This document shows positions 9,291 to 18,879 of a stretch of DNA of 64,000 bases, one piece after another. The notes below the pieces were generated by a model. It ran no database searches. It was not told the origin of the DNA and worked only from the letters and a program-made list of their open reading frames with translations. The stretch is from positions 1-64,000 of IMG/VR virus record IMGVR_UViG_3300022751_000016; one strand, written 5' to 3'. This DNA comes from a virus. The stretch's first letter is position 1. Every line of letters begins with the position of its first letter. Position numbers and translations under genes: made by a program.

Positions 9291-9538
9291 TCCTGTTCTT
9301 TTCTATATTCCACAATCTTATTCCAAATATTAGTACCACTCATAACTCCTGTAAGCATGATAAAACTGTTGAATACATTCTCCGCAACAGGATTAATTGT
9401 AATGTTTAAAAAGAAACTTAAAGCTGTTAAAGACACTCCTAATATTATTGACATTAAAAAGGAAACAAGAAAAGTTAGACTTTGTTTAGACCAAGTCCCA
9501 TCTTTGTTTTTTAATGTGTCATTTAAAATCTTGTTCAC
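9287..9538 (-). CDS. Holin-like membrane protein
   Basis: 83 residues with two predicted membrane helices (about 21-43 and 52-68) and a charged C-terminus (KIVEYRKEQE). The N-terminal LKNKDGTWSKQSLT resembles small membrane proteins found next to lysins in Bacteroidota phages. Position directly upstream of the endolysin supports a holin role; this is an inference. Confidence 0.65.
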   Translation of the reverse strand: MNKILNDTLKNKDGTWSKQSLTFLVSFLMSIILGVSLTALSFFLNITINPVAENVFNSFIMLTGVMSGTNIWNKIVEYRKEQE

Positions 9539-9752
9539 TATTTCTATATTTTTTTATTTCTAAATCAATAGAGTCAGCACATTTATTAATTTTCTCTACT
9601 TTTGAGTATAGTGATGTCATCTCTATTAGTTCAGCTGTAGAATGTACTTTTATTCCTTCTATCTCCTTAATTTTTTGCGTACTCTGTATGTCAGAAAAAG
9701 TTAGCGTAGCAGCTAAAACAGAGAATATAGTTCCAGTTATTAAACTTTTCAT
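9519..9752 (-). CDS. Small secreted protein, possible spanin partner
   Basis: 77 residues. Residues 1-20 (MKSLITGTIFSVLAATLTFS) look like a signal peptide or membrane anchor. The rest is a charged helix. No lipobox cysteine is present, so it is not a standard o-spanin lipoprotein. It overlaps the holin-like gene by 20 bases and the coiled-coil membrane protein by four. Confidence 0.55.
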   Translation of the reverse strand: MKSLITGTIFSVLAATLTFSDIQSTQKIKEIEGIKVHSTAELIEMTSLYSKVEKINKCADSIDLEIKKYRNSEQDFK

Positions 9753-10081
9753 TTATTAGTTTTTATAGTTCTAATTTCTTTGTATTGGGTGTTGTATCTT
9801 TCTTCCATTTTTTCAAATTTTTCTCGCCAATAATTATTACTTTCTTCCATAGCTCTAATACGTAACTCTTCACATTCTTTGTTCTGATTCCTAGAAATCT
9901 GCAATAGAGAGTCGTTTGTACGGTTGATATTATAAATTCTAGCATCCAATCTGGTATTTTCATTCTTTAATTCCCATCTACTATAACTTATAATTGACAT
10001 CAAAAGACTAAATAAAAATATTAGTAATTTTTTTTCGGTGAGTGTTGTTAGCCATTGTACGAAGTTTATCCATATTTGCAT
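9749..10081 (-). CDS. Rz-like i-spanin candidate
   Basis: 110 residues. One N-terminal membrane helix (about 20-35) followed by a long coiled coil with many charged residues (RNQNKECEELRIRAMEES), ending in a basic tail. This is the topology of inner-membrane spanins that help disrupt the outer membrane at lysis. Sequence identity to known spanins was not tested. Confidence 0.6.
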   Translation of the reverse strand: MQIWINFVQWLTTLTEKKLLIFLFSLLMSIISYSRWELKNENTRLDARIYNINRTNDSLLQISRNQNKECEELRIRAMEESNNYWREKFEKMEERYNTQYKEIRTIKTNK

Positions 10082-10422
10082 TTAATACCATCTTTTATTT
10101 CATATACAATCATACATATAAAAAGTACTATAATTGCATTTCGATATATTATATAATAGTTGTCAATTTCTACTTTAAAGCTTATTTCAGTGAGGGCATT
10201 TAAAATTACTACTGTAATAAAGGATAATTTAGCATATGCTTTCCATTCTTCAAAATACTCGTTAGCTCCTATCGTTGAAATAAGTAATAACAATGTATCT
10301 ATTTTTTCTATAAAGGGCTTATAAGTTTCATCATACAAGGTATAGTCTACAAAAAAGAAAAGTATCATATAAAATCCTAATAAAGTTATTGGGAATATTT
10401 CTGTGATACTTGTTAATTTCAT
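10066..10422 (-). CDS. Multi-span membrane protein of the lysis region
   Basis: 118 residues with three or four hydrophobic segments (about 8-28, 40-55, 66-80, 90-108). It could be a second holin or an anti-holin. Its ATG overlaps the stop of the 18-residue micro-gene in the sequence TAATG, which suggests coupled translation. Confidence 0.6.
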   Translation of the reverse strand: MKLTSITEIFPITLLGFYMILFFFVDYTLYDETYKPFIEKIDTLLLLISTIGANEYFEEWKAYAKLSFITVVILNALTEISFKVEIDNYYIIYRNAIIVLFICMIVYEIKDGIKCKYG

Positions 10423-10478
10423 TATTTTCTTGGTTTTGGCTTAGGTGCTCCTACTTTAGGTTTTGCTTTATTTTGCAT
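10422..10478 (-). CDS. Micro-gene encoding a Lys/Pro-rich 18-residue peptide
   Basis: Starts at the ATG at 10478 and encodes MQNKAKPKVGAPKPKPRK, then TAA overlapping the next ATG by one base (TAATG). The composition (seven Lys, five Pro) and the tight junction argue for real translation. Function unknown. It lies just after a strong hairpin following the large virion gene. Confidence 0.5.
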   Translation of the reverse strand: MQNKAKPKVGAPKPKPRK

Positions 10479-10491
10479 TGTTTTTATATTA

Positions 10492-10515
10492 GGGGGAGGG
10501 TATTAATTCTCCCCC
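10492..10515. terminator. GC-rich hairpin after the 739-residue virion gene
   Basis: GGGGGAG / CTCCCCC with a ten-base loop. The T-run follows it on the plus strand (GTTTTTATT); on the coding minus strand the following bases are TAATATAAAAA, a poor U-tract. It may act as a partial terminator or mRNA stabiliser for the late transcript, or stop antisense transcription. Confidence 0.6.
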
Positions 10516-10522
10516 GTTTTTA

Positions 10523-12742
10523 TTAAATATTTCCGAAAGCCTGTACTGGTGATAAATTAGCAAGTACTGCCAACTTGTTTATCGCAGCTTCAATTGCTTG
10601 GTGATACCCTACTTCTACGTGCATGTGGTAAGTAATTGCCGTATCCATAGTGCTTGCGAATCCTTGTGCGTATCCATCATCTTTAACAGTTACTGCATAG
10701 TCCACGTATTGTTTTCTATTGTCAAGTACACTCTCTTCTCCTAAAACTGCTTTTGCGAAGTTGTTTCCTGGATGTCTTAAACTTCCATCAAAATAAACTC
10801 TTGCTTCAAACTCTTTCTCTCTTAAGTTTGCTCCTAAGTGGTCGCGGTCTTCTGCCCAAGATAACACTTTCACTGGGAAATTAGGATTGTATTGGTTTGT
10901 AGAAGCATTAACATCTTCAATATAACCTCCTGCTACTTTAATTCTAGTTGAAGTTTCATAGAAAGGGACTTCATCAATCAACCATTCGTCTGGGTCAAGA
11001 ATGAAAGGTTTACCTGTCAAACGAATACCCATTAAGGCATTTTCATTTGGAGTTCCCTCTACTTTAATCCAAGAAATGAAATCAAAATCTTTAGGTGCTT
11101 CTGAAGTAAATTTACCTACAAAGATTGGGTCACATTCTTCACACAAAATATCTGTTACCACTGTTGTTGAGTAAACTCTTTGGCAACCTCCAGCATCAGC
11201 TTCTACTACAAAATCAATTGCTGCTAATGTTCCCGCTAAGTTAGTTGTTGCATTTGCAATACTAATTGCTGGAAATTCTTCAGCTTCACCTGTAAATGTA
11301 AGTACTCCTGTATCTGCTGTAACTACCAAACCTGTAGCTGCTAGAATTGCTGCTGCGTGAGCTGTTACAAAGTTTGTTGCTGTAGTTGTTAAGTTTGTTG
11401 CGAAAGTAGCAAGATAGTCAGTACCTCCAACATTAATGTTCGCAGTACCTGAAGTACCAGTTAGAGTTAATGCTCTTGAAGCTGCTCCTGTAGCTCTTCC
11501 TTCTTCAATTACTAAGTTAGGATAAGATTTTTGCAATTCTTCTAATCTGCTTTCTCCACACTCTGAATCTTTCAATTGTATTGTGTAGCTTTCTACAGAC
11601 GCATAACAAGTTTCTCCATTTACCCATGCAGTTGATGTTGTAGTTCCATTAGAACATACCGCCACTACATCTCCAATCAATGTAAATGTAGCTGTACCTT
11701 TCACTGCTGTTGCTGCTACGAAAGTTGCAATTTGAGCATCTGTTAAGATATCTGTAACTACTAATGTATATAATCCCTTACCGTCAAAATTTCCTTTTCT
11801 TACTACCGTTCCTGTAACAAATCCTTCGATATCATCAACAGTTGTTGTTAAGTCTGCTCCATCATCTTCAATAGTTACAGCATAAACAATACCTGCATCT
11901 AATTCTGTATATCCCGCTCCACAATCTTCGCAACCTTTAATTAAAGATGGTAAGCTAGTTGTATAGTTAGCTAAAGATACAGTTGATGGGTGTAAAATTG
12001 TATAGGTAGAAGTTACTCCCACTCTTTCTGTGATTTCTACTCTATATAAAGGATATTGTGCTTGAACTAAAGCTAGTGCGTTAGAATCTCCTGAATCTGT
12101 TAAAGTTAAAGTTGAAAACACCCAAGCAGTTCCTGATAACGCTGGATTAGAGCTATCCACTATTTTTACATCAATATAATCTAAGATAGATACTCCTGTT
12201 GGAAGTAATTCTGCCTTAATTCTCTCTACAGCAGCTTCAACTACTTGTTGATTAGTTTGTCCTTCTACAACTCCAAAATGTATTTTAAATCTGTATTGGC
12301 AATGTTCTCCTAAAGCTCCGATTGGTTTACCTGATAAGATAATATCAATTGCTGTTGTATCTCCGTCCTCAAAAGCCATTCCTGTTTCAGGATTAATACC
12401 ATCATATCCAATTATGATATCGTCAAATTTCTGTACTGTTGTTTTTGGCGCAGAAACATAAATATCTTTAATCTGATTAGCTTTCCAAGGTAAAGAGCTG
12501 TAAGCTTTACTGTTTTGTGCAGTTCTTGTATTGGCTACTTTATGTTTTCCTAATCTAAATTCATAGATATTTTCTCTTGAGTGTCCTGCGAAATCAGCGA
12601 CTACTTTTGCTCCATTAATTGTTGGATTTTTTACATCTACAATTGCAAATTGACCTTTTGCTAGGTTTTTGCTTCCTCCTGTTGTTAATACGTTTCCGTT
12701 AATAAGGAAAAAGTCTCTGTCAAACGGTTTATGTAAACCCAT
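10523..12742 (-). CDS. Large virion structural protein, 739 residues
   Basis: Starts MGLHKPFDRDFFLINGNVLTTGG. The sequence is beta-rich, Thr/Ala/Val-heavy, with Cys pairs spaced through it (CEDCG near 270, CEECD near 550). A C-terminal segment runs HMHVEVGYHQAIEAAINKLA. I read it as a conserved major virion protein of Bacteroidota podoviruses, probably a tail-tube, collar or head-decoration component; the exact role cannot be told from sequence alone. It is followed by a strong hairpin and preceded by the 221-residue protein. Confidence 0.75.
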   Translation of the reverse strand: MGLHKPFDRDFFLINGNVLTTGGSKNLAKGQFAIVDVKNPTINGAKVVADFAGHSRENIYEFRLGKHKVANTRTAQNSKAYSSLPWKANQIKDIYVSAPKTTVQKFDDIIIGYDGINPETGMAFEDGDTTAIDIILSGKPIGALGEHCQYRFKIHFGVVEGQTNQQVVEAAVERIKAELLPTGVSILDYIDVKIVDSSNPALSGTAWVFSTLTLTDSGDSNALALVQAQYPLYRVEITERVGVTSTYTILHPSTVSLANYTTSLPSLIKGCEDCGAGYTELDAGIVYAVTIEDDGADLTTTVDDIEGFVTGTVVRKGNFDGKGLYTLVVTDILTDAQIATFVAATAVKGTATFTLIGDVVAVCSNGTTTSTAWVNGETCYASVESYTIQLKDSECGESRLEELQKSYPNLVIEEGRATGAASRALTLTGTSGTANINVGGTDYLATFATNLTTTATNFVTAHAAAILAATGLVVTADTGVLTFTGEAEEFPAISIANATTNLAGTLAAIDFVVEADAGGCQRVYSTTVVTDILCEECDPIFVGKFTSEAPKDFDFISWIKVEGTPNENALMGIRLTGKPFILDPDEWLIDEVPFYETSTRIKVAGGYIEDVNASTNQYNPNFPVKVLSWAEDRDHLGANLREKEFEARVYFDGSLRHPGNNFAKAVLGEESVLDNRKQYVDYAVTVKDDGYAQGFASTMDTAITYHMHVEVGYHQAIEAAINKLAVLANLSPVQAFGNI

Positions 12743-12758
12743 AGTTATTCGTTTTTAT

Positions 12759-13424
12759 TTATATTTTAGTTATTGTTCTCTGTTTTTGTTGTTGGAAAAA
12801 TGGGTCTTCATTATTCAATTCAAATTCTCCCGCAGCAGATGATAGTATTCTATCTATTACTTTATCATCAAACTCTAATTTTTTATTTTCGTCAAATTGA
12901 CTTTCTGGGTCTTCTGAATCTATTAATGAAATTTGTTGTGCATATCTGTAGTATGATAATAGAATTTCATCAACTTTAAAATCTTCATAGTAGACTTTTA
13001 TAGAATCTGAATTTATGTTGAATGGTGCTTCTCTCCATAAAAAAGATGGTCTTTGAAACTCATCCATTAAAATCTCGTTCTTATTTTCTTCTTTAAACTC
13101 GTAAAGATAGACTTTTTGATTAACGCAAACTCCTTTAGAACAAGAAGCATAAGTATTTGCAAAATCGAAGTAGTTTTCTGGTAATTTAAAACTATAGTAT
13201 TCTAAGGTTTTTGTGTTAAAAGGGATTCTTTTATTCGGTACTAAAAGTTTTTGTATGTACCGTATATCATCCTCTCCTTTCCTATCTAACATAAACTCTA
13301 CATATTTGTTTTGAGCTTCGTTAAATATTATTACAAACCTACCTCGGTCTGTGGAGAGATTATCATTTACTCCGTTTTTTTCTACTTTTAATAAGTACCT
13401 TTGGTAGGCTTGTTCAACTAACAT
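12759..13424 (-). CDS. Connector/collar-type virion protein, 221 residues
   Basis: Mixed alpha/beta protein starting MLVEQAYQRYLLKVEKNG. It has the pattern YYSFKLPENYFDFANTYAS and the strand-rich DEILLSYYRYAQQISL seen in head-tail connector or ring proteins of crAss-like phages (from memory). Position after the major capsid region and before the large virion protein fits a head-completion or ring role. Confidence 0.6.
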   Translation of the reverse strand: MLVEQAYQRYLLKVEKNGVNDNLSTDRGRFVIIFNEAQNKYVEFMLDRKGEDDIRYIQKLLVPNKRIPFNTKTLEYYSFKLPENYFDFANTYASCSKGVCVNQKVYLYEFKEENKNEILMDEFQRPSFLWREAPFNINSDSIKVYYEDFKVDEILLSYYRYAQQISLIDSEDPESQFDENKKLEFDDKVIDRILSSAAGEFELNNEDPFFQQQKQRTITKI

Positions 13425-13427
13425 TTA

Positions 13428-14387
13428 TTATTGTTTTTCTTTTTCTACTGCCTCTGCAACTTTGATTTTTAAATCTTTGTCTTTAATGACTCTGGCAGTT
13501 GCATCTTTCAAGTTACCTCCTAATACAGTTCCATTCAAATAAAGTTCTCCGTATTCTTCGGTAATTACTCTAGAGCGTCTCAACTGTGTTAATATTGCAA
13601 AAGTTTCAAATTCTTGTTTTCCTTTTGGAGTGTTGCTTTGTTTCTTAGCTTCCAAAAATCTTTTAATATTATTAGAGCCTGATTTCTTATCTTCTAGGAA
13701 CTCCATCACAATTCCTGTAATAGTTTTATCGTCTAGTTTTCTATTTGAAATTACTCCAATGTATTCTAGGATATTGAAAAGCAACTCTTTATTATTATGT
13801 AATAAAGTATAGAAGTTTCCAATTGCTTCTGCTTTTTCGTATTGTTTTTGTTCTTTAAGACTTACAGCAGCTTCTTTATTTACAATGCAATATTTTGCTT
13901 TACTCGCAAACGGTTTGCTTTTATCTTCTGGTCGAACCACATGCATATTTAAAACAGCAATATACAGTTCTAAAGCGTCTTTTTGGTCTTTTGTGTTGAA
14001 AACTTTTCCGTTGTAAATATCTCCGCCGAAATTATCCCAAAATTCATTGTTTGATTGTCGATAGTCTAATATATTTTCTCCCATAATACTTTCATATGGT
14101 TCTACTATATTACTTACAAGAGCTTCAACTTTTGTATTTATATCCTCTCTGTTCATTCCTTCATAACAAGGGGAAGTTGGATAGAATCCTGTGTCCCATA
14201 CTCTTTTATTGTCATCAAAATGACAGGGAGCTGATTCTTTTATACCCTTCATCAAGAGCTTTGATGTTTCATATTTAATAAATCCATCTGGGGCATCTAA
14301 ATCTGGCTTAGGTATTACTTGATACAAAGTATCTGATTTTATTTCAATTCCATTAATCTCTAATGAGAATCCTTTTTCTTTTGACAT
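13428..14387 (-). CDS. Virion-associated protein, 319 residues
   Basis: I start at the ATG at 14387 (MSKEKGFSLEING). A longer frame opens at a TTG at 14417, but that TTG is the last three bases of the -7 box TATATTTG, so it cannot be in the message. The protein is charged, mostly helical in the second half, ending in a coiled coil. Not recognised; position and its own dyad-class promoter support a late structural or assembly role. Confidence 0.7.
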   Translation of the reverse strand: MSKEKGFSLEINGIEIKSDTLYQVIPKPDLDAPDGFIKYETSKLLMKGIKESAPCHFDDNKRVWDTGFYPTSPCYEGMNREDINTKVEALVSNIVEPYESIMGENILDYRQSNNEFWDNFGGDIYNGKVFNTKDQKDALELYIAVLNMHVVRPEDKSKPFASKAKYCIVNKEAAVSLKEQKQYEKAEAIGNFYTLLHNNKELLFNILEYIGVISNRKLDDKTITGIVMEFLEDKKSGSNNIKRFLEAKKQSNTPKGKQEFETFAILTQLRRSRVITEEYGELYLNGTVLGGNLKDATARVIKDKDLKIKVAEAVEKEKQ

Positions 14388-14414
14388 TCTATTGGTTTTT
14401 TGGTTTAACTTCTG

Positions 14415-14467
14415 CAAATATACACCTATAAAAATGTTCTTGCAAATTGATTACTTTTTGTGTAATC
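14415..14467 (-). promoter_or_regulatory. Dyad-class promoter, best copy
   Basis: Minus strand: perfect inverted repeat GATTAC-N7-GTAATC (14467-14449), then AA, TTTG (-33), exactly 20 bases, TATATTTG (-7, 14422-14415). It overlaps the last codon of the homing-nuclease gene, so the nuclease gene ends right at the promoter of the virion gene it precedes. Confidence 0.8.
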
Positions 14468-15989
14468 AAGATTCCATTTTTATTCGTCCGCAATCATATA
14501 TTCTATGTGGCTCTATTTTATCAGGAATCTCTTCGTTTTCTTTATATCTTGTATTACTATAAAAATAATAATATTTAGGTTTTGTCTCTTCTATAATTTT
14601 AAATCCTAATTTTTGATAGTATTTATAATCCAACCATCTTTTATCTTCTTCTACTATTATATTAGCATGATTAGAACTGTAATGATTAAATAACTTGTCT
14701 ACTCTTACTTCAGTATTTAATTTTGAGGATATTGTTTTTATTATGTTGTCTTCGGCAATTAACACTTGAATCAAATCTTCATTATTGTACAAGCCTAACC
14801 TTACACTTCCTTGATAGTTTTCTAGAGAATTACGGTTTAAGAATTCTTCTGTTTGTTCTTCAGTTACTTCTTTTACTTCTAGGTTGTAATCTTCTATAAT
14901 GTGTTTATATATTCCTAAATATCCTAGAATTTTAGATTTTACTACTTCCTCTTTATTTACCCATTCATCTTCAAAAACGTGAACCAAATCGTATCCTTTC
15001 TTATTAGCATTTACTGTTTTATTCAGATGATAGTCATTATCTATAAATTTTTCAGAATGCCAGTATAATCCATCATATTCTATTGCTAATTTCTTACTTT
15101 CAACAACTATATCTAACTCCTGTCTTCCTAATATACTTCTGTTGGATTGTTGTGTTTCAAAATGTTCTGACAAGAAGTTATATAATACGTTTTCTTTTCT
15201 AGAACTATTGTTTATACATTTTGGGCAGCCTTTTCCTGATAAGTGATTGCTTACCCTTTGTTCAAAATCTCCGTGACTTCTGCAAGTTATTGTTATATTA
15301 CTTTTAGCATTTTTATAAATAGATTTAGTGTAATCAAATTTAAAATCATGTACAATATCTGCTTTATTAACGAAATCTTGTTTAGAGTAACTCTTACTTT
15401 CTGCTGTTTTTAACCTTCCACATTCAGGACACCCGTGACCTCTGGTATGGTTTATTGCCGTTTGTTTAAATATCCCATGAATTGGACAACTAATGTTTAC
15501 AAAATCTATCCTATTTTTCCAATTTAAATCAGGATAACTGTAGAAATTATTATGAACCTTGTTGAATTCCTCTACTTGTTTTTCTATTGGAATTCTACTG
15601 TTTATTTTCCCATTTTCTACGCCACACTTTTTACATCCACTTCTAAGATGGTCAGATGCTCTCTGTGAGAATTCACCATGTATAGGGCATTGTATGTATA
15701 TGACATCTGATAATCTAGTTAAAGTTGTATTTGGATAAGAGTAGAAGTTTTCGTGTTTATCTTTCACCAATTCTAAAAAATTCTCCAACCCTATTTGATT
15801 TTTCATCGACATTCTGTCAAAACCACACCTGTTACAGCCTGATTTATAGTGACTGTCTGGAGTTTGTTGAAATACTCCGTGAATTGGGCAAATTATATCT
15901 ACTTTATCTTTTGCTCTGGTATAAACAACTTTACTATAATCATAAAAACTATTATGCTTACTATTTGCCTTCTCGTAATTAAATCCCAT
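14466..15989 (-). CDS. Free-standing homing endonuclease, zinc-repeat plus PDDEXK-type nuclease
   Basis: 507 residues. Residues 1-260 carry four repeats of about 62 residues of the form CPIHGxFxQ-H-GCxxCG, each a small zinc-binding (DUF723-like) DNA-binding module. The C-terminal part has RQELDIVVESKKLAIEYDGLYWHS, a very-short-patch/PDDEXK-like nuclease core (D, E...K, E), then VHVFEDEW, typical of phage homing endonucleases. Inserted between the major capsid gene and the 319-residue virion gene, with its own promoter. It should cut homologous phage lacking the gene and drive its spread. Confidence 0.82.
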   Translation of the reverse strand: MGFNYEKANSKHNSFYDYSKVVYTRAKDKVDIICPIHGVFQQTPDSHYKSGCNRCGFDRMSMKNQIGLENFLELVKDKHENFYSYPNTTLTRLSDVIYIQCPIHGEFSQRASDHLRSGCKKCGVENGKINSRIPIEKQVEEFNKVHNNFYSYPDLNWKNRIDFVNISCPIHGIFKQTAINHTRGHGCPECGRLKTAESKSYSKQDFVNKADIVHDFKFDYTKSIYKNAKSNITITCRSHGDFEQRVSNHLSGKGCPKCINNSSRKENVLYNFLSEHFETQQSNRSILGRQELDIVVESKKLAIEYDGLYWHSEKFIDNDYHLNKTVNANKKGYDLVHVFEDEWVNKEEVVKSKILGYLGIYKHIIEDYNLEVKEVTEEQTEEFLNRNSLENYQGSVRLGLYNNEDLIQVLIAEDNIIKTISSKLNTEVRVDKLFNHYSSNHANIIVEEDKRWLDYKYYQKLGFKIIEETKPKYYYFYSNTRYKENEEIPDKIEPHRIYDCGRIKMES

Positions 15990-16006
15990 ATTTACTTTTT
16001 TGTAAA

Positions 16007-16038
16007 CAAAGATATTAAATTTTATTCATATTACCAAG
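16007..16038 (-). promoter_or_regulatory. Promoter of the homing endonuclease
   Basis: Minus strand: CTTG (16038-16035), 20 bases, TATCTTTG (16014-16007), 18 bases before the ATG at 15989. No dyad. The -33 box falls in the hairpin that follows the major capsid gene. Confidence 0.6.
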
Positions 16039-16057
16039 AGGATTTTACCCCTCTTGG
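16034..16057. terminator. Hairpin after the major capsid gene
   Basis: Perfect CCAAGAGG / CCTCTTGG stem with an eight-base loop, 23 bases past the capsid stop. The T-rich tail lies on the plus-strand side (CTTTTAATTTTT); the coding-strand side has TAATATGAAT. Either a weak late terminator or a 3'-end stabiliser. Confidence 0.65.
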
Positions 16058-16079
16058 CTTTTAATTTTTATTGTTAATA

Positions 16080-17774
16080 TTAGTTATAACCTTTAGCTGC
16101 AATCTCGTCTAATTCAAGCATTACAAAGCGTGATGGGTCTGCAATCCAGACAGCGCTGTTGTTATAGCAAAAATATTCTTGCCCCATTTCTTTAAAACTT
16201 GCTACAATATCTGTTGCTGTTCTACTGTCATATCGGCCTGTTCTTCTACCCCAATAAACATATTCTCCTTCAGGTTTAACCATGTATACATTGGCTCTAG
16301 AATTTCCACCTTCAATAAGTTTTGTACCTTTTGGCATTTGTTTATTATTAGAATACTCTTGGTCTAAAGCATCCCAGATAATTACAGAGTAAGCTGTTTG
16401 GTCGTAACCATTTTCATGCATACCTGACAATCTTCTGTCTGCAAGTCCCATGTGATTCAATGAAGTATCTTCAACGATTTCAACATATCCAATTCCAGGT
16501 AAGAATACATTCGTAAAACGGATAACTTTTAAAGTCAAGTTATACAAATCTCCAGACACTGGATTACTAGGTAATACTCTATCTGCTCCAAGCAAATTAG
16601 ATACCATATTCAATTGTTCTTTTACCTCTGCGTCAAAAATTTGTAGAATGTTATTATATGCTGGAGTACCTGCTTTTAATTTCAATCTTCTTTCAATAAC
16701 TGGTAATGTAGGGTTAGCTCTAAATACGTAGTCAGCCATATCTTTAATATGTTCTTTAGTGATACCGCCTTTTCTACCGTATTTTTTAACAAAACCTCTT
16801 CTTAATTGCGGCCATAAACCTTCGTTGTAACGAGTAGTTCCATTTGCTGATTTAATCACCCCTCCTTTTTGGAACATGTGAGATGCTGCTGTCAATCTGT
16901 CTAATTCACGTAAAGTTAAAAATTCCATTACAGAACCTACTCTACCTGTTTTTTTGATTGGATTTCCTGCTTTATCTGTATCCATCATTACCATCAATTC
17001 TCCGATATTATTACTCTCAGACATAATGTCATCAATATAATCTTGAGTTGCTGCTATACCTCCTGCCAATCTCACAGAATCAGCTTTACCTGTTACGAAA
17101 GATTCAGCTCCTCTAGGACTACCTAGTTGAAATTCGCAAGTCATGTACCCTGTTGATAATGGCATTCTAACTTTTGCAAGTCTTGTTCCAAATTCAGCTA
17201 CACCATGTCCAGTTACAAAATACTGAATACCTTTTGCTAACAATTGTTTTGGATAATATGCGTCTGGGTCTTTTGTATTTAACAAAACTGTATGTTCAAA
17301 TCCATCTGATTTAGCTCTTACAGGTTCTGCTTCTGAAACTACAATTTCTTGTCCTCTATAAGCATCTGCTGTTAGGGTTGTTCCAGGAGCTAGTTCTTCG
17401 TTCAATACAATTTTGAAAGTTGTTTCGTCAATACCCGCGAATTCTTGATGAGACATATCAACCACTGTAATCATTTCGTCTACAGAATCAACTGGTAAAT
17501 CATAAGTGAATCTACCTTCCCATCCATTAACTTCTAAGATACTTTTATTAGCTAATAATTCGTTAGTAATGCTGTACTGATACTTCGTGCGTCCTTGTTG
17601 ACCAAAGAAGGTTTGAAGTTTCATGTGATTTTTTAAAGGGTCTTCTCTATACCATGTATGTAAAGATGCCCAATCTTGGTATCCTCCTCTGTTTTTTAAA
17701 TCCTGCCCTTTCATAAAACCAATTACTTGGTCTCCATTCCTTAGTAAAGGCATATTCGTAGTTTGTACGCTCAT
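16080..17774 (-). CDS. Major capsid protein
   Basis: 564 residues. N-terminal arm with YQDWASLHTWYREDPLKNH, then a long mixed alpha/beta body and a terminal VWIADPSRFVMLELDE. Gene order scaffold then this gene, its size, and the high level of conserved aromatic and glycine positions fit the HK97-fold capsid protein of crAss-like and related podoviruses. Assignment is by position and appearance; no cleaved propeptide is evident because the scaffold is a separate gene. Confidence 0.85.
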   Translation of the reverse strand: MSVQTTNMPLLRNGDQVIGFMKGQDLKNRGGYQDWASLHTWYREDPLKNHMKLQTFFGQQGRTKYQYSITNELLANKSILEVNGWEGRFTYDLPVDSVDEMITVVDMSHQEFAGIDETTFKIVLNEELAPGTTLTADAYRGQEIVVSEAEPVRAKSDGFEHTVLLNTKDPDAYYPKQLLAKGIQYFVTGHGVAEFGTRLAKVRMPLSTGYMTCEFQLGSPRGAESFVTGKADSVRLAGGIAATQDYIDDIMSESNNIGELMVMMDTDKAGNPIKKTGRVGSVMEFLTLRELDRLTAASHMFQKGGVIKSANGTTRYNEGLWPQLRRGFVKKYGRKGGITKEHIKDMADYVFRANPTLPVIERRLKLKAGTPAYNNILQIFDAEVKEQLNMVSNLLGADRVLPSNPVSGDLYNLTLKVIRFTNVFLPGIGYVEIVEDTSLNHMGLADRRLSGMHENGYDQTAYSVIIWDALDQEYSNNKQMPKGTKLIEGGNSRANVYMVKPEGEYVYWGRRTGRYDSRTATDIVASFKEMGQEYFCYNNSAVWIADPSRFVMLELDEIAAKGYN

Positions 17775-17801
17775 TTTGTTATATTAATTTTATGTTTGAA
17801 T

Positions 17802-18866
17802 TTATTTTTTTGGGTAAAAATCTGCCCAGTTATCGTCTGTTTTTTCTACTTTTTCCTGCGCCGTGTTTGTCGCTTTTTTATCTACTGTGCTAATTGTAAT
17901 GAAAGTGTCTAAAGCTGTTTTGTTCTTTACTTTTGCACCTAAAAATTCTTCAAATCCTTTTGGGTCGTTTAGAAATAAATTAAGCTTGCTATAAAATTCT
18001 GGGTCTGCTTTAGCTTTAAAGTATAAACTGTCTGTTTTTGTCAGTCCTTGTTTATCTCTGATTGTTGCCGCGTCAATAAGATTTTTAGAAACTGTATCTT
18101 TTAAGCCAAATTCTTTGTAAGTTTCATTAAGATTTTTTCTGTAGACTTTAGTATCTTCTTCTAATTTCTTAACTTCTTCTTTCTTGGCTTCTAGTTTTGC
18201 ATCAACCATATTAGTGTAAGACTTATTAATCTGTTCTACACATTCTGCTGTTTCTGCATCTAATTTAAAGTCGGATTCCAATTCTTTAATTACATTGGTA
18301 ATAACTTTGTCACTCAGTCCTTGAGCTTTATATTTATGATATACAATATTTCTTTGAATATTAATATCTTCTAAATCTAATCCTTCTAGTGGGTGAACTA
18401 TTTCCGCACTATATTGTAACAGTTCTCTAACATCTCCGCCTAATTTTCTAAGCTCAATTAATTTGATGTCATTTTCGTCTAAATCTTCTGTTGAAATATA
18501 CTTTCCTTTATCTTTCTCAGCTTTTAAGTTTTTCTGTCCTTGTTTTAATTTACTAAAGACATCTTTACTTACATTTTTAAGTTCTGATAAAAGTATTTTT
18601 TCTCCGTCGATTTCTACTTGTCCGTCTTCCCAATCTCCCTCTTCAATAAAGTCTTTAATTAAATCAGAATAAAAATCGTTTCCTACAGGAGTTTCAATTT
18701 TTGTTTCTGGAATTTCTGGTTCTTTAGTTGTTGGTGGAGTTTCTTCGTCTTTCTTTTCTTCAAAAAAGATATCCGTCTCTTGTGGTGTAACTGCTGTTGT
18801 CACTTCACCTGTTGCAAACATATCCTCCAGAGTTGGAGTAATTTGCTCTTGTGTTGTTTCGCTCAT
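17802..18866 (-). CDS. Scaffold-like protein
   Basis: 354 residues, very acidic, Lys/Glu-rich, with an unstructured N-terminus (residues 1-65, Thr/Glu/Pro) and long coiled coils (about 195-260, KLEAKKEEVKKLEEDTKVYR). It lies directly upstream of the major capsid gene. This is the composition and place of capsid scaffolding proteins that are lost from the mature head. Own promoter at 18880-18932. Confidence 0.75.
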   Translation of the reverse strand: MSETTQEQITPTLEDMFATGEVTTAVTPQETDIFFEEKKDEETPPTTKEPEIPETKIETPVGNDFYSDLIKDFIEEGDWEDGQVEIDGEKILLSELKNVSKDVFSKLKQGQKNLKAEKDKGKYISTEDLDENDIKLIELRKLGGDVRELLQYSAEIVHPLEGLDLEDINIQRNIVYHKYKAQGLSDKVITNVIKELESDFKLDAETAECVEQINKSYTNMVDAKLEAKKEEVKKLEEDTKVYRKNLNETYKEFGLKDTVSKNLIDAATIRDKQGLTKTDSLYFKAKADPEFYSKLNLFLNDPKGFEEFLGAKVKNKTALDTFITISTVDKKATNTAQEKVEKTDDNWADFYPKK

Positions 18867-18879
18867 TTTAATTATGGTG

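Noticed and set aside
14388-14417. Ten-codon N-terminal extension of the 319-residue virion protein
   Set aside because: The TTG start is inside the -7 promoter box, so it would not be transcribed.
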